A DNA stretch of 64,000 nt from positions 1 to 64,000 of the forward strand of contig JAFDWB010000086.1 in NCBI GenBank assembly GCA_018268675.1, read 5' to 3'. Within the stretch, counting starts at the first letter, position 1, and every line of letters begins with the position of its first letter. Position numbers and translations under genes: made by a program. This document shows positions 35,020 through 43,703 of the stretch, piece by piece. This DNA is from Actinomycetota bacterium. GTDB lineage: Bacteria; Actinomycetota; Thermoleophilia; Solirubrobacterales; 70-9. The notes below the pieces were generated by a model. It was not told the origin of the DNA. It was given only the letters and a program-made list of their open reading frames with translations, and ran no database searches.

Positions 35020-36631
35020 ATGACCGCTCCCAGCCCCGTCAACCGCGTCCTTTCCGACTCCCAGCTCGCGCTCCTCGCCGCGAACGGCGAGGAGAAGACG
35101 GCGGCGGTCGGCGACGTGCTCTTCGACGTCGGCGACGCGACCTACCCGTTCATCGCGATCCGCGAGGGCGAGGTGGCGATCCTCGACCAGTCGGGGAGCG
35201 AGATCGTCCGCCACGGCGCCGCGGGGTTCCTCGGCGAGATGAACCTCCTCTCCGGCCAGACCGTCTTCCTCAAGGCGGTGGTCACCGAGCCGCTCCGCTA
35301 CGTCGCGGTCGACCGCGAAGTCCTGCGCGGGCTGCTGTTCGAGGACGGCGCCCTCTCCGACATGCTGCTCGCCGCCTTCGTGCAGCGGCGCGAACTGCTG
35401 CAGCGCCAGGACGGGATCGGGATCGAGATCGTCGGCCCGACCCACGACCAGGCCACCCGCGGCCTGGTCGAGTTCGCCAAACGCCAGCGCCTCCCATATT
35501 CCTGGCGCGACCCGGGCGAGGACGCCGCGGCGGCGGCCCTGGTCGAGAACCTCACGCCCGAGGAGATCCCGCTGGTGCGGCTCCCCGGCGGCGTCGACCT
35601 GCACCGGCCGAGCAACGGCGAGCTCTCGCGCGCCCTCGGCATCGGCCTCGAGTTGGCGCCGCGCGAAGAAGTCGACCTGCTGATCGTCGGCGGCGGCCCG
35701 GCCGGGCTCGGCGCCGCGGTCTACGGGGCCTCGGAGGGCCTGAACACGCTGGTGGTCGAGAGCAACGTGCTCGGCGGCCAGGCCGGGACCTCGCGCCGGA
35801 TCGAGAACTACCTCGGCTTCCCGGCCGGGATCAGCGGCACCGAACTGACCAGCCGCGCCGTATCCCAGGCGCGCAAGTTCGCCGCCCGCACCGCCACCCC
35901 CTACCGGGCGCTCTCGCTCGAACCGGGCGGCGAAGGCGATCACATCGTCAAGCTGGAGGGCGACCGCGAAGTCCTGGCCAAGGCGGTGCTGCTCTCGACC
36001 GGCGCCGAATACCGCAAACTGCCGGTCGAGGACCTCGAAGAATACGAGGGGCTGAGCGTCTTCTACGCGGCCGGGCCGCCGGAGGCCCAGCTCTGCGGCG
36101 CGCAGCGGGTCGGGGTGGTCGGCGGCGGCAACTCGGCCGCCCAGGCCGCCGTCTGGCTCGCCCGCGGCGGCGCCCTCGTCACCCTCCTCCACCGCCGCGC
36201 CGACCTCGCCGAGACGATGTCGGCCTACCTGATCGACGAGCTCGACCGCTACGGCGTCGCGGTCCGCGACCGCAGCGAAATCAGCGCGCTGCACGGCGCC
36301 GACGGCCGGCTCGAGGGCGTCACGCTCACCGACGGCGCCGAGCTCCCGTTCTCGTTCCTGTTCCTCTTCCTCGGCGCCTCGCCCTGCACCGGCTGGCTCG
36401 GCGACTGCATCGCCCGCGACGCGAAGGGCTTCGTCGTGACCGGCGAGGAGGCGGGTGCCGACGGCCTGCTCGAGACCAGCGTCCCCGGTGTCTATGGGCG
36501 ACGTCCGCTCCGGCTCGATCAAGCGCTGCGCGACGGCGGTCGGCGAGGGCGCCACCGTCGTCCGCTTCGTCCACGAGCACCTGACCAAGGTGCGCGAGAA
36601 GAACCGTCAGGCAGCCGCAGGCTCGACCTGA
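35020..36631 (+). pseudogene. cNMP-binding domain + thioredoxin-reductase-like FAD oxidoreductase, frameshifted
   Basis: Residues 10-125 form a cyclic-nucleotide-binding (CRP-like) domain, 133-210 a glutaredoxin-like linker, and 218 onward a TrxR-like FAD/NAD reductase (LIVGGGPAGLGAAVYGASEG; second dinucleotide site VGVVGGGNSAAQAA). The catalytic CxxC is absent. At about 36493-36499 the frame breaks. After SVPGVY the expected A-V/A before GDVRSGSIKRCA is missing: only one base stands where six are needed, and the true tail resumes one frame over to the stop at 36629-36631. The intact form would be about 538 aa. A net 5-base deletion in the FAD-binding GD motif means either a dead gene or a sequence error. 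Its 3' end overlaps the convergent permease by 25 nt. Confidence 0.8.
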
Positions 36632-38523
36632 GGGCGGCGTCTCGGCACGCGCTCCGGGCCACCGCCGCCCGCCCCCTCGACGATCACGCGGCAGGGGCGT
36701 TTGGCGAGGATGTAGCGGGTGGTCGGCCCGAGCAGGCGCTCGTCGCTGGGGGCGTGCTCGGTGCTCAGGTAGATGAGGTCGGAGCCGCGCTCGCGCGCCT
36801 CGGCGACGATCGCCTGGCCGGGGTTGCGACAGCGCACGAGGTTCACGCGAACCTTGAGGCCGCGGCTGCGCGCCGCCAGCCGGGCCGCCTCCAGCGCGCT
36901 CCGCGCTTCGGCTTCGAGCGCGTCGAAGCCACCGTCGGGCAGCTCGTGCTCGCGCGGGATGCGCAGCACGTAGAACACCTCGACGGTCGCGTCGGGGTCG
37001 ACCACGAAGGCGGCCCGGTGCATCGCGTCGATGTCGATCTCGGGGCCGAAGATCGGCAGCAGCGCCGATTTGTAGGAGACCTCGAGGAAGTCCAGCGGCC
37101 GGTCGGCGTGGCGCACCTGGGAGATCGTCCGCGGGTCGATCCCGAGGCGGCGTCGGTAGAGCAAGTACCCGCCGAGGCCGAGCAGGAGCCAGGCGCTGCC
37201 GATGATCCGCGCCTCGGGGTGCAGGACGATCACGGAGACGAACGCGGCGGCCGTCCCGACCGCCCCGATCACCGCGGTCAGCGGGATCTCGGCGCCGCGC
37301 CAGAGCACGTTCCAGGGCGCCCTGTAGGGGCGATAGCGGTCGGGCTCGCGGCGGCGCAGGGCGATGATCGAAAGGTGGGCGATCGTGAACGACAGCATCG
37401 CCCCGAAGCTGTAGAGGTTGCCGAGGAAGGTCGTGTTCCCGGGCAGCACGAGGATCGCCGCGATCAGCGAGAAGAAGAGGATCGTGAACCAGGGCGTGTG
37501 GTAGCGGGGGTGCAGGCGGGCGAAGGCGCCGGGCAGCTGCCGGTGCTCGGCGAGCGACCAGGAGAGCCGCGAGATCCCGATCATCCCCGCGTTGGTGGCG
37601 ATCAGCAGGATCGTCGCGGCCAGCGCGCCGACGTAGTACTGGGCGATCGTCGCCACCTCGCCGTGCAGGTGGAGCGCCGAGACGATCCCCAGCACCGGGT
37701 CTTCCGAGTAGGTGCTGCCGAGCGCGGTCACATACTGGCCGGCGGCGTCCTGGTGGACGGGCAGCGCCGAGAGCGCGATCACCGAGATCCCGGCGTAGAT
37801 CCCGAGCACCGCGATCAGCACCAGGTTGACCGCTTTCGGCACCTGCTCGCCGGGGTCGCGCGCCTCCTCGGCCATGTTGGAGACGGTCTCGATCCCGGTG
37901 TAGGCGAGCATCGAGATCGAGACGGCGAAGATCAGCTGCGAGAGGCTCGGCGCCGTGCCCAGGTGGACCTGGTCGACGAGCACCGACGGGTGGAGCACCA
38001 GCACCGCCCCCAGCCCGACCAGCGCGAGCTGGGTGAACAGGTCGAGCACCGCGAGCCCGATGTTCAGCTTCGCCGACTCGCCCAGGCCGCGGATGTTGAC
38101 CGCCGCCAGCAGGAGGATCACCGCCACCCCGCCGATCACGTCGCCCGGCGAGTGGCTGAGCGCCGGGAAGAAGGCCCCCAGGTAGTGGGGCACGAAGAAG
38201 GCGCTGATCGCGATCGTGAGGATGTAGTCCAGCGACAGCCCCCAGCCGGCGATGAACGAGACCACCTCGTTGAACGCGTGCCGCGCGAACGACGAGGACC
38301 CACCCGCCTCCGGGAACATCGCGGCCCCCTCGGCGTAAGTCTTCGCGGTCAAGGCGAACAGCCCGCCCGCGAACATGAACACCACCGGGGTCAGTCCGAG
38401 CGCGTGCGCGGCGACCAACCCCAGCGCGTAGTAGATCGACGACCCGACGTTCCCGTACGCGGTCGCGAACAACCCCGGCACCCCGACGGTTTTCCGCAGT
38501 CCTCTCGTCTTCAGCCGGGCCAT
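36607..38523 (-). CDS. APC-family amino acid permease with C-terminal universal-stress-like domain
   Basis: A 638-aa protein. Residues 1-470 form an APC transporter with about 12 helices (start VGVPGLFATAYGNVGSSIYY; loop MLAYTGIETVSNMAEEARDP). After YLLYRRRLGID a soluble domain of about 150 residues ends GPTTRYILAKRPCRVIVEG, which is the terminal strand/helix pattern of UspA proteins. Such fusions are known, and the tail may sense ATP or gate transport. The substrate is probably an amino acid. It is a single gene, convergent with the broken oxidoreductase. Confidence 0.9.
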   Translation of the reverse strand: MARLKTRGLRKTVGVPGLFATAYGNVGSSIYYALGLVAAHALGLTPVVFMFAGGLFALTAKTYAEGAAMFPEAGGSSSFARHAFNEVVSFIAGWGLSLDYILTIAISAFFVPHYLGAFFPALSHSPGDVIGGVAVILLLAAVNIRGLGESAKLNIGLAVLDLFTQLALVGLGAVLVLHPSVLVDQVHLGTAPSLSQLIFAVSISMLAYTGIETVSNMAEEARDPGEQVPKAVNLVLIAVLGIYAGISVIALSALPVHQDAAGQYVTALGSTYSEDPVLGIVSALHLHGEVATIAQYYVGALAATILLIATNAGMIGISRLSWSLAEHRQLPGAFARLHPRYHTPWFTILFFSLIAAILVLPGNTTFLGNLYSFGAMLSFTIAHLSIIALRRREPDRYRPYRAPWNVLWRGAEIPLTAVIGAVGTAAAFVSVIVLHPEARIIGSAWLLLGLGGYLLYRRRLGIDPRTISQVRHADRPLDFLEVSYKSALLPIFGPEIDIDAMHRAAFVVDPDATVEVFYVLRIPREHELPDGGFDALEAEARSALEAARLAARSRGLKVRVNLVRCRNPGQAIVAEARERGSDLIYLSTEHAPSDERLLGPTTRYILAKRPCRVIVEGAGGGGPERVPRRRPQVEPAAA

Positions 38524-38601
38524 TCGGGATCGACCCCCGATGGTCGATCCGACCCCGTGAAGACCGCATGAAGGAACGCCCGGCGGGCATCAAGATCTTG
38601 T

Positions 38602-38627
38602 GAAGACCGCTGCAAACAGCGGCCTTC
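38602..38627 (-). terminator. Small hairpin after the collagen-like gene
   Basis: CCGCTG (38607-38612) and CAGCGG (38617-38622) form a stem extended by GAAG/CTTC with a bulge. It lies 23-48 nt past the minus-strand stop of the collagen-like gene. Confidence 0.5.
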
Positions 38628-38649
38628 GGCGCCCGGGAGAGCCGCCGGG

Positions 38650-39414
38650 CTATTCGAGGCGGATCGGGTACGTGGAGTCGTTCTCGATCCAGAACTGGAC
38701 TTCGTTGACGGCCAGCGGCGCGGGTGAGCCGAAGGTCACGTTGTCGAAGATCGAGACCCCGGGCTGGCTCCCAGGATTGAAGAACCCCGGCGTGCAGCCA
38801 CCGTTGACCGTCCCGAGGTGAAGCCGGTCCGTCGTGTCGACGGTGCAGGTGATCGAATTGGGCGTCGCGAGCCACTGGATCGTGCCGTGTTCGGTCGCGA
38901 TCTGCGTTCCACCGTCGGTGGCCCGGATCGTGTAACGGACCAGCCCACCGGCAGTCTGGGTGCCCGAGAGATGAATCGAGAAGAGGCTGACGAACCCCGG
39001 CTGTGGAAGCGTCATCTGCTTCACCCCGGACGTGATGTTGGTGACGCCCGGAATGCCCTGCGGACCGGTTTCGCCGATCGGCCCGGTCGGGCCTGCCGGG
39101 CCGGCGGGCCCCGGCGCCCCGGCCGGTCCCGTCGCACCGGTGCGCCCCGGTTTGCCCCGTCTGCCCCGTCTCCCGTTCGTCTTCAGCAGCTGTCCGGTGG
39201 CGCAGTCTCCACGCGCGAGCGCGAGGCTCTTCGCGCCCGCGGGCATCACGCACGTCCGCGCGATGTCTTGAGGCGACCGACCCCCGATGCCCGCGATCGC
39301 ATAAGAACCGCCCGCAAGGGCGATGAAAAGCGCCACGAAAGCGAGGGTGTTCCGCCCCGCCAACGACAGGAGCCGCTTCGACCACGACACGTCGGGCGTC
39401 TCTCCCTCGGTCAC
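38650..39414 (-). CDS. Membrane-anchored protein with collagen-like Gly-X-Y segment
   Basis: A 254-aa protein. An N-terminal cytoplasmic stretch is followed by a transmembrane helix (about 23-43) and a short region with two cysteines. A Gly-X-Y run of about 15 triplets then covers residues 81-125 (GRTGATGPAGAPGP and following), rich in proline in X and Y. The C-terminal 125 residues look like a beta-rich globular domain. Collagen-like runs let such proteins trimerise into stalks on the cell surface. The family is frequent in Solirubrobacterales. No partner gene is evident. Confidence 0.82.
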   Translation of the reverse strand: MTEGETPDVSWSKRLLSLAGRNTLAFVALFIALAGGSYAIAGIGGRSPQDIARTCVMPAGAKSLALARGDCATGQLLKTNGRRGRRGKPGRTGATGPAGAPGPAGPAGPTGPIGETGPQGIPGVTNITSGVKQMTLPQPGFVSLFSIHLSGTQTAGGLVRYTIRATDGGTQIATEHGTIQWLATPNSITCTVDTTDRLHLGTVNGGCTPGFFNPGSQPGVSIFDNVTFGSPAPLAVNEVQFWIENDSTYPIRLE

Positions 39415-39522
39415 ATCTCCCCCAGTGCTGATCTATTCGATTAAGAAGGCCGATCCAAACTTCCCACGCTCGCGACGAGAGCCGTGGCAGAACGGACGGA
39501 TTTCCGACCCTGAGACGAATCC

Positions 39523-40893
39523 TCATGCGACCAGCCTCACTTCGAAGGGGGGGACCGCGAGGGTCGCGCCGCCGGCGAGGGCGATGATGCGGGCCACGTA
39601 GGCGGTCGTCTCCGGGATGGCGGGGACGCAGTGGCAGGCTTCGACCGGGGCGGGGCCGGCGTTGTAGGCGGCGAGCGCCAGGTCGGGGAAGCCGAACAGG
39701 CGGAGAAGGTCCGACATCAGGTGCGCCTGGGCGTCGATCGCCGCGACCGGATCGAAGGGGTCGGTGAGCCCATACGAGGCCGCCGTGGCGGGCATGAACT
39801 GGGCGATGCCCTCGGCCCCGGCGGGAGAAACGGCGAAGGGGTTGAAGTTGCTCTCGGCCATCAGCTGCGCCGCCAGGAGCGCCGGCGAGACCCTCCACCG
39901 CGCGGCGGCCTCCGCCAGCGGGTCGCGGAACCGCCCGGGGACGAAGCTCGGCAGCGCCGCCTCGGCCGGCAGCGCGGGGCCCTCGCCCGGCCCGCTCACC
40001 GCGTCGCCGGCCGCCGAACAGGGCGCCGGCCCGGCCGTGTAGCCGAAGTGCCAGGCCTCCCAGCTGTAGCGCCGGAGGAAGCCGAACCGGCCCGCGTTGG
40101 CCGCCAGCCAGGCGTACGCCGATTCGGGACCGAGGTCCAGCTCGGTCGCGCAGCGGTGCAGCGAGGTGCCCGGCGGCGCCACCCACTTCGGATCGGGATG
40201 GGCGGCGAAGAGTTCGGCCTGTTCGGCGTCGGAGCGGAAGCCGGAGACGACCACGAGGGTGAGGCCCGCGCCGGCGGCCGCGGCGGCCATCCGGTCGTAG
40301 GCGGCGGCGACGTCGGGCCGCATCCCCTTGCCGTCCCGATAGAGAAGTGGCCCGCCATAGCCGCCGCCCGAGGCCACCGCCGGTCCTTCCCCGCCGGCAC
40401 CCGCCAATGGCGCCGCCGCTTCGGCTTCGGCGCTCGCCTCGACGTCCCGCGGCGCACCGGAACCCAGGTCGAGCTCGGCTACCACGACGGCCTTCGCCCG
40501 CACCGGGGCGGAGGAGGAGCGATCGGGGAAGGAGACCTCCAGGCGGCCCGGATCGACCTCGTTCAGACGGCCCGCCGCCACGGCGGCCTCGCGCGCCCGC
40601 GCCAGGTAGGTCGCCTTGCCGATATGGGACGGGTTCGGCGCCCCGTTCGACAACCGCGGCGGCGCGAGCAACCTGGGCAGGTCGTCACGCATCGAGCGGG
40701 CCGCCGAGATGGCGGCCAGGTCGGCGGCCCGCTGGGCGCGCCCCTTTCCCGAGACCGCCCCGGCGATCGCCACCAGCGCGAGCGCCGCGGCGATGAGGAC
40801 GAGGCAGCCGCCGAGCGCGAGGACCAGTGCCTGGCCCGACTCCTCGCGGACCGCACCGACCCATCGCCACGGGCGCCGTTCGCGGCCCGCCAG
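39523..40893 (-). CDS. TadG-like anchor + VanY carboxypeptidase + SLT lytic transglycosylase fusion (start unresolved)
   Basis: About 450 aa on the minus strand. An N-terminal pilin-like helix (EESGQALVLALGGCLVLIAA) resembles TadE/TadG proteins. A DD-carboxypeptidase domain follows (VVVSGFRSDAEQAELFAAHP, SLHRCATELDLG, EAWHFGY), which is the VanY zinc and catalytic pattern. A lytic transglycosylase domain ends the protein (AESNFNPFAVSPAGAEGIAQFM, catalytic Glu; AAYNAGP). Both enzymatic domains target peptidoglycan, one the peptide and one the glycan. No ATG, GTG or TTG lies in frame just before the helix; the listed boundary is a CTG. A rare start, or a base error near 40.87 kb, is possible. 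Confidence 0.75.
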   Translation of the reverse strand: MAGRERRPWRWVGAVREESGQALVLALGGCLVLIAAALALVAIAGAVSGKGRAQRAADLAAISAARSMRDDLPRLLAPPRLSNGAPNPSHIGKATYLARAREAAVAAGRLNEVDPGRLEVSFPDRSSSAPVRAKAVVVAELDLGSGAPRDVEASAEAEAAAPLAGAGGEGPAVASGGGYGGPLLYRDGKGMRPDVAAAYDRMAAAAAGAGLTLVVVSGFRSDAEQAELFAAHPDPKWVAPPGTSLHRCATELDLGPESAYAWLAANAGRFGFLRRYSWEAWHFGYTAGPAPCSAAGDAVSGPGEGPALPAEAALPSFVPGRFRDPLAEAAARWRVSPALLAAQLMAESNFNPFAVSPAGAEGIAQFMPATAASYGLTDPFDPVAAIDAQAHLMSDLLRLFGFPDLALAAYNAGPAPVEACHCVPAIPETTAYVARIIALAGGATLAVPPFEVRLVA

Positions 40894-41010
40894 ACCGATG
40901 CGGCGCCGTGGTCGCCCTTCGCCGGGTCCACCGGCTTGTCCCGCGTTCCGAACCTCCGCGTCGCCCCCTCCGTAACCCGGGCAGCAAATCCCGACGAAGG
41001 AGCTGATCCG

Positions 41011-41466
41011 ATGCACCAGACTCGAACCGGGGCGCAATCGCGCCGCCCGACCCGCAACCTTGCCGTACTCGCCCTCGCCGCGGTCCTCGCCCTGAGCGCC
41101 GTGGCGGTGCCGACGGCGCTCGCACGCGGCAGCAAGACGGTGGTCGGCGAGGCCCACGCGCCGAGCCTCCACGCGACCGTCCTCACCAACACCAGGGGCC
41201 TCACCCTCTACAGCCTCAGCGTCGAGAAGAACGGCAGGTTCATCTGCACCGGGTCCTGCACCTCGACCTGGATGCCGCTCCTCGTCGCCCGCGGGACGAT
41301 GCCGAAGGGGCCGGTCAAGCTCGGCACGGTGAAGCGCCCCGAAGGAAAGATCCAGGTGACGTTCAAAGGCCTCCCGCTCTACACCTTCAAGGGCGACCAC
41401 GCCAAGGGGCAGGCGAACGGACAGGGGTTCAAGGACGTCGGCACCTGGCACGCCGTCACCCCCTAG
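41011..41466 (+). CDS. Secreted COG4315-type repeat protein
   Basis: A 151-aa exported protein with signal peptide at residues 17-39 (LAVLALAAVLALSAVAV, Ala-rich cleavage site). Two copies of the COG4315 repeat follow: TNTRGLTLYSLSVEKNG with CTGSCTSTWMPLLV, then FKGLPLYTFKGDHAKGQANG with GTWHAV. Cysteines may form a disulphide. The strong ribosome site GAAGGAG precedes the ATG. The family is extracytoplasmic and of unknown role. The 3' end overlaps the convergent gene by 11 nt. Confidence 0.88.
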   Translation: MHQTRTGAQSRRPTRNLAVLALAAVLALSAVAVPTALARGSKTVVGEAHAPSLHATVLTNTRGLTLYSLSVEKNGRFICTGSCTSTWMPLLVARGTMPKGPVKLGTVKRPEGKIQVTFKGLPLYTFKGDHAKGQANGQGFKDVGTWHAVTP

Positions 41467-42148
41467 CTCCCGCACCGAGCAGGCGCCGCAGCAGTGGCTC
41501 CGGCAGGCCGCCGGAGTCGCTGCCGAGGGCGCCGAACCCGGCCCGTCGCTCGGCGACCCAGGAGAGGCGCCGCTTCAGGACCGCCACCCGCAGGCCGCGC
41601 CCGAGCAGACCGGCGACCGCCAGCGCGGCCAGCGGCCGCGCCTCCGCCAGGTCGGCGCGAAGGAGCGCCGCGTCCGGTCGCGGCGCGCCCGCGGTGTCCA
41701 GGAGCGGTTGGAGAACCTCAGGCGCGACGTGGACGACGGCGAGGCCGCCGCGGGCGATCGTGACCGCGGTGCCGGCCGCCGCCAGTCCGTCCGCGTCCGG
41801 CGCGACCGCCAGGTGACACACCTCTCCGCGCGCCGCCGGGCGCAGGACGGGGAGCCGCGCCGCGAGCCGCTCCTCCAGCCGATGCGCCGAAGCCGAGGCG
41901 ATCAAGGTCGGCCGCGGCACCCTCCCGCCGACGTCCACCAGCAGCGCCGCCTTCTCGACCCCCGAGCCGGCGCAGGAGAGCGCCGCGGCGGCCCCCCGCG
42001 AACCCTCGGCGCCGCCGATGGCGCTGACCACGACGACGGTTCCTTGCCGCGGCGCCGTGAAGACCCCTCGGCCGGGCTCCGGGGGCGAGCCCAGCACCAC
42101 CGGCCCGAAGCTCGCGGCCACCTCGGCACCCACCTGCGCCCGGCTCAT
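41456..42148 (-). CDS. Degenerate P-loop (TadZ/MinD-like) protein of the TadE cluster
   Basis: A 230-aa protein, low in motifs. GTVVVVSAIGGAEGSRGAAAAL (about 36-57) takes the place of a deviant Walker A and AALLVDVGG that of Walker B, as in TadZ/CpaE ATPases that localise pilus machines. The lysine is absent, so it may be a pseudo-ATPase. It is coupled by ATGA to the TadE-like gene upstream. No TadA, TadB or TadC gene is in the window. Function is inferred from neighbours only. Confidence 0.5.
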   Translation of the reverse strand: MSRAQVGAEVAASFGPVVLGSPPEPGRGVFTAPRQGTVVVVSAIGGAEGSRGAAAALSCAGSGVEKAALLVDVGGRVPRPTLIASASAHRLEERLAARLPVLRPAARGEVCHLAVAPDADGLAAAGTAVTIARGGLAVVHVAPEVLQPLLDTAGAPRPDAALLRADLAEARPLAALAVAGLLGRGLRVAVLKRRLSWVAERRAGFGALGSDSGGLPEPLLRRLLGAGARG

Positions 42149-42549
42149 CGCGCCGACCTCGCGCTCGCGGTGCTGGTCACGGCCAGGTGGTCGGCGATCG
42201 CGCCGAACGGCGACGGCGGTCGCAACCGCACCGACACTTCATCACCGCTGACCGAGACCGAGACCTGGTGCGCGGCCCAGCCCGGCAGCGCGGCGCGCGC
42301 GGCATCTGCCGCCGAGCCGCCCTCGGCAAGCGCAAGCGCCCCGGCCTCGGCGGCGCCGTCGGCGAGGGTCAGCGCGTAGCCCGCGGCGAGCAGCTGGAGA
42401 GCGATCAGCGCCGCCAGCAAGAGCGCGGGGACGGCCGCGAGGAGTTCGACGGTCGCCTGGCCGCGCTCGTCGCCCAACCGCCGTGACGAGGCCACCCCCC
42501 GCCACCTGCCCCGCCCGTCCGGCGCACAGATCCGGCCTGCCTCACCCAT
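42145..42549 (-). CDS. TadE-like pseudopilin protein 1
   Basis: A 134-aa protein. After a basic leader comes the TadE signature ERGQATVELLAAVPALLLAA and a long hydrophobic helix, then about 75 external residues. TadE/TadF minor pseudopilins help assemble Flp pili or act in secretion. It is coupled to both neighbours (8-nt and 4-nt overlaps). The true start may be nearer the GDERGQ segment. Confidence 0.8.
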   Translation of the reverse strand: MGEAGRICAPDGRGRWRGVASSRRLGDERGQATVELLAAVPALLLAALIALQLLAAGYALTLADGAAEAGALALAEGGSAADAARAALPGWAAHQVSVSVSGDEVSVRLRPPSPFGAIADHLAVTSTASARSAR

Positions 42550-42949
42550 CCCCCTCCCCCAGTCCGCTCCGCGCGCCGACCTTCACCTCGGGTAGCCGTG
42601 GCAACAGCGTCGGTACCGGCACCTTCACCGAGACGACGCCGCTGCCGTCGTCTGCTTCCACCTCCGCCCCGTCGCGCATCGACGCGGGCAAGGCGCGCCG
42701 CGCCGCGGCCTCCGCGTCAGCGCCGACCAAGGCCGCCCGAGCGCCGGCCCGCGCGGCCACGCTCGCCGACCAGAGAGCCTGGCCGGCGAGCGCGATCTGG
42801 GCCGCGACGGCGAGCGCCAACAACAGAAAGGGAACGGCCGCGACCAGCTCTACCGAGGCCGTTCCTCTCTCCCCATGACCCGCGTTGTCGGTGCTCTTGG
42901 GTGGCACGCCGACCACCCTGAACCTGAAATACGCACCCGTGGTGCGCAC
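42542..42949 (-). CDS. TadE-like pseudopilin protein 2
   Basis: A 135-aa protein with ERGTASVELVAAVPFLLLAL followed by a hydrophobic helix and an acidic, valine-rich external part, the same architecture as the next gene. It is the first of three coupled genes. The leader from MRTTG may be longer than the real one. An orphan TadE pair without the Tad motor suggests a cell-surface or secretion role that uses machinery encoded elsewhere. Confidence 0.78.
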   Translation of the reverse strand: MRTTGAYFRFRVVGVPPKSTDNAGHGERGTASVELVAAVPFLLLALAVAAQIALAGQALWSASVAARAGARAALVGADAEAAARRALPASMRDGAEVEADDGSGVVSVKVPVPTLLPRLPEVKVGARSGLGEGDG

Positions 42950-43054
42950 AAAGGATCAATTCAGGGCCAACTCTGTGCCGGAAGCGGAACACCGCGGCGC
43001 GAACAGCCCATACCTCGACGCGGAGGCCCGCGACCGCCGGCGCCGGTAACCGCG

Positions 43055-43405
43055 TCAGTAAGTGTTCGCCTCGGTCCAGATCCGCCAGATCGCGACGATC
43101 GAGGCCGCCAGCAGGAGGATCCAGAGGAGGGTGCCGCCGCCGCTCGACCAGAGCTTGGGCTGGCCCGCGACGAGGAGCGCCAGCATGCCGAAGGCGCCGT
43201 AGAAGATCGCCCGGCGGCCATCGCTCAGGGTGGCCAGCGTCAGCTGGTTCTGGCGGCTCAGCACGTAGAGCATCCAGCTGATCCCGGCGAGGAAGCCCAT
43301 CGCGATCGCGGTCGTGATGGCGGAGACCGCGTTGCCGCCACCCGGGAGAAAGGCGACCCCGAGCGCCAGGAGCATGATGATCGCGACGTTGCGCGCGGCC
43401 TTCAC
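43055..43405 (-). CDS. Four-helix membrane protein of unknown function
   Basis: A 116-aa protein with hydrophobic segments at about 6-22, 28-50, 66-82 and 89-107 and short loops (SRQNQLTLATLSDGRR in the middle). No motif or family is recognised. It lies 43 nt downstream of the small gene that follows pit and could be the end of that transcript. Confidence 0.65.
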   Translation of the reverse strand: MKAARNVAIIMLLALGVAFLPGGGNAVSAITTAIAMGFLAGISWMLYVLSRQNQLTLATLSDGRRAIFYGAFGMLALLVAGQPKLWSSGGGTLLWILLLAASIVAIWRIWTEANTY

Positions 43406-43448
43406 CCGACAGATCGTACTCCCCGGCCGCCGGTTGGTCGTCGTCGCG

Positions 43449-43703
43449 CTACTTGCTCGTCATCACGACGACGCCGACCACGATCGCCGCCAGCACGGCC
43501 AGGAGCGCGATCGCCGCGGCCAATGCCGCGATCCCCGCCGCCAGCGGCCGCTCTTCCTGGCTGAGGTCGACGAAGCGCGCCGCGCCCCAGATCGCGACCG
43601 AGAAGATCAGCGTCACCCCGATCCCCGCGATGAGCGAGAAGACGACGGTCTGCACCATCTCCTTGGTCGCGACGATCTCCGCGAAGCTCGCCACCGCACT
43701 CAC
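43449..43703 (-). CDS. Small two-helix membrane protein coupled to pit
   Basis: An 84-aa protein with helices at about 17-42 and 55-81, separated by VDLSQEERPLAAG. The ATG overlaps the pit stop (ATGA), so it is translated with the phosphate transporter and may be an accessory subunit. No family is recognised. Confidence 0.65.
   Translation of the reverse strand: MSAVASFAEIVATKEMVQTVVFSLIAGIGVTLIFSVAIWGAARFVDLSQEERPLAAGIAALAAAIALLAVLAAIVVGVVVMTSK

Noticed and set aside
36481-36510. Programmed frameshift in the oxidoreductase gene
   Set aside because: There is no slippery heptamer, and residues of the conserved FAD motif are missing altogether, so a deletion or sequence error fits better.
34999-38571. 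1190-codon plus-strand open frame
   Set aside because: Only the first about 490 codons are a real gene. The rest is the antisense of the permease, reached through the frameshift at 36496.
38557-38610. PHO-box upstream of the permease gene
   Set aside because: GTGAAGACCGC occurs twice (38557 and 38600), but the copies are 43 nt apart, off the 11-nt pitch array seen at the other sites, and the gene has no phosphate link.
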